From positions 186,001 to 250,000 of the forward strand of contig BCHS01000019.1 in NCBI GenBank assembly GCA_039545275.1: a stretch of 64,000 bases of DNA. The letters are read 5' to 3'. The position numbers and the translations under genes are program-made. The stretch is from Pseudomicrostroma phylloplanum (lineage: Eukaryota > Basidiomycota > Exobasidiomycetes > Microstromatales). The notes below the pieces were generated by a model. It was not told the origin of the DNA, did not search any database, and worked only from the letters and a program-made list of their open reading frames with translations. The stretch's first letter is position 1. Each line of letters opens with the position of its first letter. Of this stretch, positions 57,065 through 64,000 are shown in pieces.

Positions 57065-60000
57065 ATGGCGTCGGCTGCTGCTAGCGGGAGCGGGTCGGCG
57101 GGGAGTGTCACTGCTGCTGAGCTACAGGTGAGTGAGCGAGCAAGATCAGTACCAGCAGCGGTGATCGTTGCTGATCTGGGGAACGACAAAGGACGAGCTG
57201 GCTGACCCGCACTTCTTCTCACGCGTCCGTAACTCCACCTCAGCATCTCCGTACGAGGGTCCCGATGATGACCGTAGTGGAGATGAAGGGCTTCATTCGA
57301 GACCTAGGCAACCAGTGTGGCGCCCGTCTGCAGGTCTCTGGGACAAAACCTACGCTGATCAATCGCATTGAAGAGCAGCTGACCTCGTGGCAACATGCCT
57401 CCAACTGGACTGCCATTCGCAAAGCAATGTCCCTCGTCAATCACCCGCGAGATAGAGGAGGCAACCTCCTCGATACAGACGGCAGCGGGGCAAATGGTAG
57501 CGGGGGTGGGACTTGGCCTCCAGTCAATACTCAGAATGGGTACTACGCCTCTCCTTCCTATTCGACCCAGGCTCGTAATGGTGTTCCTCCCGGCAAGCTC
57601 AATCCCGCCAATGCATACAGAGCTCACGCGGCGGCGAGTGGATCTGGGAGCTCTGCAGTACGACAAGCAGCGGTGCCGAGGAATGTCCGCTTCAAGCCGT
57701 CTCCGTTCTTCAAGGTCGAGTCGATGCTCACAGATACTATCTTGCTCATTGAGGCCGACTCTACCCGCAGGACAGCAAGTCTTGATCTTCGGCTAACTGC
57801 ACAACAGGCGCAGCTGCTTCGAACGGACTCTGCAAACTACCAAGCCCGGCTGTTCTGCGCCCAGAAAGCATCTGCTGAGATCTCGGAGAAAAACCCGGGC
57901 ATGCCTGCCTTTATCGACTTTCCGGGATCTTGCGAGCTCAGAATCAATAGCAGCGTCTATACCTCGAGCTTGAAGGGAAGCAAGAGCAAGCCTGGGAGGG
58001 TTCCACCTCCCAATCTCAACAAGGACAGGACTCTTATCACCAGAGACGGTGTGACAAACAAAATTGAACTTGTCTACACCAATGCGCCCTACAAATACGT
58101 CATGTCAATCGGCCTCTGCAAATACACTCCTCCCGAGACAATCGTAGCCAAGCTGAGCAGCGAGAAGAACAGAAGTAGAGAAGAGATCATTGGGACGATG
58201 AAGCGCGCTGCTGCCGAAGACGATATTGAGATTGGCACTGCTACATTGAGCTTGAAGGACCCTTTGAGCTACACTCGGATCAACTATCCCTGCCGCTCCG
58301 TACACTGCTCCCACTCTCAATGCTTCGACGCGTTGTTCTTCTTCCTGAGCAATGAGCAATCGCCGACCTGGAGCTGTCCGCATTGCAGCAAGATCCTCAA
58401 GCCAGAAGACCTCTTCATTGACGGCTACTTTGCTCATATCCTCAAGACTGTATCAGAAGACGAAGACGCAGTCATTGTCGAGGCCGATGGATCATGGAAG
58501 ACTCGTGATGGGAAGTATTCCTCATCGGCTGCCGCGATCCCCGCTGCCTCGTCTGCGTCTCTCTCATCCGCTACCAATGGCAATGGCGCGAGTCAAGCGG
58601 CCTCAAGTAGCAAGCCTCCCAAGAGGGAGTCTTCCGCGGTCCCAGTCGTTGAATCGGTCGTACCACCTGGCGCTGAGGTTGTCGAATTGGACGATACGCC
58701 GTCGCCACCTGGTTCACCTGCTGCTCCACAGAAACCCGCTTCGCCCGCTGCGTCTCTGAGTGCACCCTCTGGACCCTCAGCCAACGCGCCTCGACCCAGC
58801 AACGGCTCTACGACCATTGGCGGGTCGTCTACAAACGACGCTATCGATCTGACCGAAAGCGACGATGAAGAGATGCCGCTAGCGCAGACGGCCACGCTTG
58901 TTTCCGCACCAGGTCCATCCACGCGTCCTCCAAGTTACTCGGCTGCTGCTTCGGGTAGTGGCTCACAAGGCGCCAATACCAATGGATCTGGTCCAAGTCT
59001 TCAGCGCCCTACGGCCACATCGTCAAGCACGAGTGCAATGCCTTCCTCAAGTTCATCAATGAGACCATATCAATCTCAGGCAGGCCATGCGCCTCCGCAA
59101 CGGCCACTTGGATCAGGCGGGAGCAGCAGTTCTGGCGCAAGCCCGGTCCCAACTCATGCCCGCTCCAGTGGCTTCGCGAGATTGAGTAACCCCCCAACGC
59201 CCGGCTCTGTCACAGCTCGAGCTTCACCATCCGGCTGGGCTGGGTCACAGCCTCGTATCGTGAGCTCGACGGGTGGCATGAGGGAGGTTCGACCTTTGGC
59301 GCCCCTTTGGAGACCTGGCGTCAATACGACCTTCTCCTCGCCATCTTTGGGGCCGGCCAGCGCACCAGCCCGTGCTCCCTCCAGGGAACAGACAGCGCCC
59401 GAGGCAGCACCCGAGCTGCCCATCTATCCTCCGCTGCTTCCATCCCGATCAGCATCCACCACGGCAGCTAGTCCAGCCTCGAGCTCCCGAGACAACACCT
59501 TTTGGCCAGCTTCGTACAAGCCTCAGGCTCAGCAGCAAGAAGGTGGCGGTTCTTCGCTGTCTTCTCCTCTCCTAGCCCCATCCTCCTCTAGCTCGCGCGT
59601 GAGGGAGAGGGAGGAAAGTACCGACGCTGGTGGAAGGGACTCTTCCTCGAAGCGACTACGTCAGGGAGCCAACGATGGTCCTGCCGATACTGGTGTCACT
59701 TCTTTCACCACTCGCTCTGGGAGACCGTCAGCGGCAGCTGGTAGCCTGAGGGAAGCCTCGACTCCGCTGCCTTCGGTCAGCCCCACTCCCTCGCCTCCTC
59801 CTACAGCAGGGAGCGGGCACACTTCGACTCGAGCTAGAGACTCGCGCACGCATAGTGCCGACGAGGAGGACGAATTGAGTGGGCCTGCCAACGGCGGAAC
59901 ATCAAGGGACGATCCAGACTACGAGGAAGAGGATGCTCCGCCCACCAGGCCTGGCAGGGCAAGCGGGGCGGGAGGAGGAGCTGCCGTCAACAGCAGCGCA

Positions 60001-60228
60001 GTAGTAGGATCCGACTCGCCCGCATACACATCAGCTCCAGAGGACCCAAACATCTCCAGCAGCACTTCGAGGAGCGGCATTGCTCGCGGTGGGGCCAGGG
60101 GTGGGGGCAGCGGCACGAGTACTACCACTGCTGCCAACGACGGTGGAAGTGCGAGGCGAGCAGACAGCTTCGATGATTATGATGGTCTGATGGACGATCA
60201 TGACGACTCTGGTGAGTGGGAGGTCTGA
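57065..60228 (+). CDS. SIZ/PIAS-type SUMO E3 ligase
   Basis: Transfers SUMO from Ubc9 to substrates. Exons 57065-57127 and 57244-60228 encode 1015 residues. A SAP-like N-terminal motif (TVVEMKGFIRDLGNQCGARL to GTKPTLINRIEEQL) is at about 31-68. A PINIT domain follows at about 165-325 (FFKVESMLTDTILLIEADST, NKIELVYTNAPYKYVMSIGL). The SP-RING zinc domain is at about 368-405: YPCRSVHCSHSQCFDALFFF and WSCPHCSKIL, with the Cys/His ligands present. Two SUMO-interacting motifs are visible, EVVELDDTP and DAIDLTESDDEE. The remaining C-terminal 450 residues are Ser/Pro-rich and disordered. The exon 1 start is the only ATG giving a phase-0 join to the SAP region. Clear family assignment; longer than yeast Siz1 (904). 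Confidence 0.93.
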
Positions 60229-60782
60229 TCCTCCAGCAAAGGTGGCATACAGGTCCTCCCCTCTCGCACTCCATCTTCGCGTCACCTCGCTAAGGGGGAG
60301 CGAAGATGGAGCGGTACGAGGGAAGGAAGACCTCAAGATTCATCTGCATCGAAGCGAACGCAAGACTCAAATACCCCGGTCGACCGGCCCTCTCTTCCTC
60401 CTCTCCTCCCTCCTTCCCTTCATGCCTCCTCGCATCGACACCAACTCTCACTGGGCGAAACGAGCAGTCTACGCTAGTCTGGAGTACTGAGGTCATGAGT
60501 CACAGAGGCTGAAGAAGGCCATGGCCAGCAATGCAAGTTGGTACAATTGCAGTGCATAGAGATTGGCGGCAAGCAAGTCACTCTTCATCTCATCCCACTA
60601 CCTCTTTCGCGTTCCGGATGAACGGGTCACCCGCCGTTCCCTACTACATACATTTGTTGTCCACTGTCCTCCTCCCTGTGCCTCTCGCAATACCAATCCG
60701 CATTTTCTCCACTCATGAGACGCTCCTGCTGTGCCGTCTGATGTTGATGATGAATGTTCGGCCGCCGTCGAGCTTGTGACGC
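60229..60782. other. convergent intergenic region SIZ gene/HD gene
   Basis: 554 bp between stop codons; presumed 3' UTRs. No repeat or gene recognised. Confidence 0.4.
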
Positions 60783-62145
60783 TCAGGAGAGAGCAAAGTC
60801 CTCTTCGCTTTGCGCGTGCGATGTGAGGGAGCGCATCTACGGATCGTCATCAGGTAAAATGGGGTGGGAAGGAGAGCATCACACTCGTCAGAGAACGGGC
60901 TGGGCTGGGCTCCACGAGTGGTGCAGCCCTAGTAGTGTAATGCGATACTCACCACCTCCTGCCGCCGCTCCGCCTCTCTTCGCGCTAGAGGCGTGTACAG
61001 CCGATCACCGTGGATCTTCAGTAGTCTGCGGACAGCCGAAGCGGAGGTGAAGACGAGAAGTGACACGGATGTCAGAGGCAGATTCGGGCGGTGAGCGAGA
61101 TCCTGCTGACTGGCTAGCGAGCGAGCTCAGGAACTACGTACTTGTCGTCGAAGTGGGCGAGACAGCTCTCCTCCCTCGCTTTGGCGTCGTCTGCTCCCTC
61201 GCCGGAGCCGGAGCCGGAGCCTGAGTCTGAGCCGGAAGCGAAGATGTGCAACGGGCGATCTTTGATGGCCGAGTAGGCTGCGCAGCGCAAGATGCCTACA
61301 TCGGAGGTGCAGGGCGAAAGAGAGAGGGAGGGACGTCAGCAGGTCCTGCACAGAGGACAGGACTGGGCTGGGCTGGGCTGGGCTGCTGGCCCGTTTGTAG
61401 ACTCACCTATACTACCAATTGCGTCCAGCCGATCCGCATCCGACACACACCACAGCTCCGGGCAGGAAGCCTCCCACTGCTGGAAGAGGACGTCGGCCTG
61501 CTCTTCTTGCTCTTCTCGCCGTGACTCCTCTTCCGCTTGCTGTGATGTAATTGCACTCAGCCCGCAGGAGAGCTCCAATTGCTGCCTCCCGACAGCTCGA
61601 CGCCTCTCCCGCATCGCCTCGCGCCGCCGGCGACGCTCCTCGTCTTTACTCCACGAGACGCAGTCGACGATGCGCTCTATGGTCTCTCTGTCCGCGTCCG
61701 ACAGGACCGCAGCGCCCTGGGAAGAGACGGGCAAGGAGTTCCAAAGCTCAGAGAGGACTGCTTGGGCCGTGTAGCTCTTTGGATTGGTGGAGGCTCCGGA
61801 GGGGAGGTACTTGCGGTCGCACATGTCGTGCAGGAGGGCGGCTAGCTCCACGATGAGGAGGTCGACTTGCTTCCCTTTGAGTGCAGCTGCTGTTGTTCTC
61901 TCGGTGACTGCACTACTACCCTCACTAAGCGACGCTGTCATTTGAAGGTCCTCATCTCCAGACTGGAGAGACCTGGCGATGCGCAGGGCATTGAGCCTGA
62001 CGCGGTGCAAATGGTACCAGTCGTGCGAGACGTCCTGCCCAACGAACTTGGCCCACACGAAGCGCTCCGCATGCTCCACCACGCCTTGGCGATACCGAGC
62101 CTCTACGCCTTCGCCTGAGCTCGAACTTGCGGGCGACAGAGTCAT
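60783..62145 (-). CDS. HD-domain metal-dependent phosphohydrolase
   Basis: Member of the HD superfamily, close to the bacterial YpgQ/yeast-type uncharacterised hydrolases; substrate unknown, probably a nucleotide or phosphate ester. Exons 61407-62145, 61142-61295, 60953-61025 and 60783-60836 encode 339 residues. The metal-binding His and His-Asp are visible as DWYHLHRVRLNALRIA (H45) and LAALLHDMCDRKY (H106, D107). Later family blocks are ADRLDAIGSIGGILRCAAYS, AIKDRPLHIFASG and AHFDDKLLKIHGDRLYTPLA, each spanning or abutting an intron, which supports the model. A charged Arg/Glu-rich insert sits between the metal ligands and DADRLDAIG. The last exon (17 codons) is the weakest part: it depends on one GTGAGT donor and is not conserved. 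Start is the first in-frame ATG. Confidence 0.82.
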
Positions 62146-63786
62146 CGTCTTCGGAGACTCTAGTCTGCTCCGGCTTCGACTCTTGTGAGTGTCAAGATAG
62201 AGGCAGCGCTCACTGCCCACCTCCTTGTTCTTGTATCGTATCTTGTACAGGCACTTCTCCAACACGCTCTGCCACGCGCCTGTTTCCCCGCGTCAATTCC
62301 CCACTTCCGTCAATCGCAGCTGCACGTCTCTTTCCGTATTCCGTTCTGCCTCACCCGGCCGGCAAGGAAGATGGTGCCTTACAAGGAGTGGGGTGATGAT
62401 GATATTGCGGTTAGAAAGACAGATGATGCCTGACATTCTCAGGACCGTTTTGTCCGTTCCTTCGTTTCACAGCTGCCCTGATGCCAGCATCGAAGGGGAC
62501 CGGGGGGCCACGGGTCCCATGCGAAAGCATACATGGACTGGCCTCGCATACACTCAGGAATATGACAGGGCCTTTCATGATCACGAGCATTATGGTAACT
62601 GCACAGAGCCATTGAACACGACGAGGCAAGACGATGATCATGTATATATGGGGTAGTGAGTGAGATAGACGATGCAATACATGGTGCGATGTCGCCGATC
62701 AGCTTGAAGAAGGCCGCCCACATTCGAGGTCGTCGGTGAGCTATTTTTGTCCAGCTGGGCAGGCTGGCAAGGCACAGATTCCGCGACATCTTCGTCGGTG
62801 GCGGCCTTTGCAAGGCCGCTCTTCGTAAAGGCAATAGTATGTACCTTGCCACTCAGAAAGCCTCTGGACCACTCACATGCATATGAAAAGCACCGCTGGG
62901 GAACGAAGCTGCGTGACGCTGCCGAACGACCCTGAAGCTAATACCACTGCCCACGCCGGCCTCTTCGATGCGCAAAAGAAGGACTGCAGCCACAGCTTCT
63001 GGTGCCTGACCGCCTCTTGCCTCCCGCTTCCAGTCTAGACCGTCCCGCCGGTCCCATTCAGTCCATGGTACAGCGCTTCGCGTTACCTGTGGGGGTTCGA
63101 GAGCTAGCTGCACAGGCCACTGCGGGACACAGAGGCGGAGGGTGGCAACGCGATAGGAAGCCACCTTCCCGTCGCGTGATGGCGGAGTTGCACAGATAGA
63201 CGAGACTGGCGCCACACAAGCAAACAAAAAGGGTGAGGCTTCCCCCGGAAGGTCCTTCTGGCACTCCACACTTGACCTTCGACCTTCACGGGGAGCAGGC
63301 AGCAAGACCTTCCGGGAAGCAGCAGTGCAAGGGTGCACCACAATCGCCACTGATGAGATGGGAATATGGACGTCGGGCCGCCGGTCCGTGAATCCGGCCG
63401 GCACTTTGCTGAGCCTTACATCTCGTCGGTCGGGAGACTCTCACCACGCCTGAAGCTTATCTTCGTGGCGCGAGAAGGGGTAATGGACTCTCGCTACAGT
63501 GCGACTAGACCTTCGGTCTCGTGAACATATTGCGAGGCATCTGTCTAAGCCACCAGTAGTAGGCAGTGGCAAGGGCCAGGGCCTAGGCAGGAAGCTCGAT
63601 GAGAGACTTGGTCCTTGCTCTAGGCTGACCGGCCGCTTTCGAGGGACATGATGCTACCTATAAGATCACAGAAGTTCAGAGTACGACGTCTTGGTCTGTC
63701 CTTGGGTCACCAATACTTCTCCTGCTCCCTTCATTTACCTTCTCTAAGCCTATCTCTTACCCTCTCTCCACACTATCTTGACCATC
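62146..63786. other. long divergent intergenic region
   Basis: 1641 bp between the HD gene start and the partial gene at the right edge. The final 120 bp (about 63670-63786) are C/T-rich, as expected for the leader of the rightmost gene. Open frames present (longest 183 codons, minus strand 62853-63404) show no protein-like features. No RNA gene recognised. Confidence 0.45.
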
Positions 63787-64000
63787 ATGCCCTGCTGTGG
63801 ACGTTGGCGTGGGCGCCATGTCTGTTCTCATTTCATCTTCCCGATGCTCATCGTGATGGTGGCGAACATCATGTGGCTCACTACTGAGCTCTCCGGGCCC
63901 TTCTTGCCCACGGACAAGGTCAAGAACATCCTCCAGCAAGTCGTCACACCAATCGTATCGTTTGGGATCACCTCTGTCGCTCTGAAAGTCGCCATTGGCG
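63787..64000 (+). CDS. unknown membrane protein, 5' part only
   Basis: The reading frame starts at an ATG after a pyrimidine-rich leader and is open to the window edge (71 codons visible). It begins MPCCGRWRGRH, followed by a hydrophobic helix (SHFIFPMLIVMVANIMWL) and a second moderately hydrophobic stretch (QQVVTPIVSFGITSVALKVA). This suggests a membrane protein, but no family can be named from the fragment. The 3' part lies outside the window. Confidence 0.55.
   Translation, partial: MPCCGRWRGRHVCSHFIFPMLIVMVANIMWLTTELSGPFLPTDKVKNILQQVVTPIVSFGITSVALKVAIG

Noticed and set aside
63490..63530. Small hairpin-forming sequence suggestive of an RNA gene
   Set aside because: Only a 5-bp stem; no tRNA A/B box pair or other RNA signature.

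Overview
The window is nuclear DNA of a filamentous or dimorphic fungus, most likely a basidiomycete. The evidence is a GC-rich sequence, compact genes with short spliceosomal introns (mostly 50-150 nt, nearly all with GTGAGT-type donors), and fungal or basidiomycete-style families: a KAR5-type karyogamy protein, a Zn2Cys6 regulator, MET8, NTA1 and a fused biotin gene. Introns are few and often near the 5' end, which would fit Ustilaginomycotina (Exobasidiomycetes-like), but the exact lineage is inference. No rRNA, tRNA, transposon, CRISPR array or virus was recognised. Exon boundaries were read by hand from GT/AG sites, reading phase and family conservation; no transcript data were available.

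Layout, left to right. 25-1002(-) ATG8, then SPT16 (+, 1572-5116) divergent from it. Translin (-, 5538-6449) and a cytosolic HSP70 (+, 7132-9204) form the next divergent pair, followed by an annexin (+) and a MEMO1-family protein (+). A bifunctional BIO3-BIO1 biotin gene (-, 13605-16842) and ARP6 (-, 17127-19206) come next, then NTA1 (+) and MET8 (-). RAD17 (+) and MGS1/WRNIP1 (-) are convergent at 22.1-27.5 kb. Then follow an F-box/WD40 protein (+, 27679-30600), a REEP/TB2-DP1 membrane protein (-), PDS5 (-, 33726-37867) and KAR5 (+, 38182-40365). A BolA-like protein with a long C-terminal extension (-) sits beside an ataxin-10 homologue (+), a TBC Rab-GAP (-), a Zn2Cys6 factor (-), a type I membrane protein (+), a SIZ/PIAS SUMO ligase (+), an HD-domain hydrolase (-) and, at the right edge, the start of an unknown membrane protein (+, cut by the window).

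The genes do not form a metabolic cluster. Several act on chromatin and chromosome integrity (SPT16, ARP6, RAD17, MGS1, PDS5, SIZ), others on autophagy and membranes (ATG8, annexin, REEP, TBC), cofactor synthesis (biotin, siroheme) and protein turnover (NTA1, F-box/WD40, HSP70). The least conventional items are the extended BolA protein, the hidden Cys-rich exons of KAR5, a C-terminal membrane segment on MET8, the AUG-less open leader of NTA1, large acidic and serine-rich inserts in ARP6, a His-rich insert splitting the F-box protein's WD40 region, and a 2.7-kb non-coding region between the Zn2Cys6 factor and the membrane protein. No clearly undescribed multi-gene system was found.
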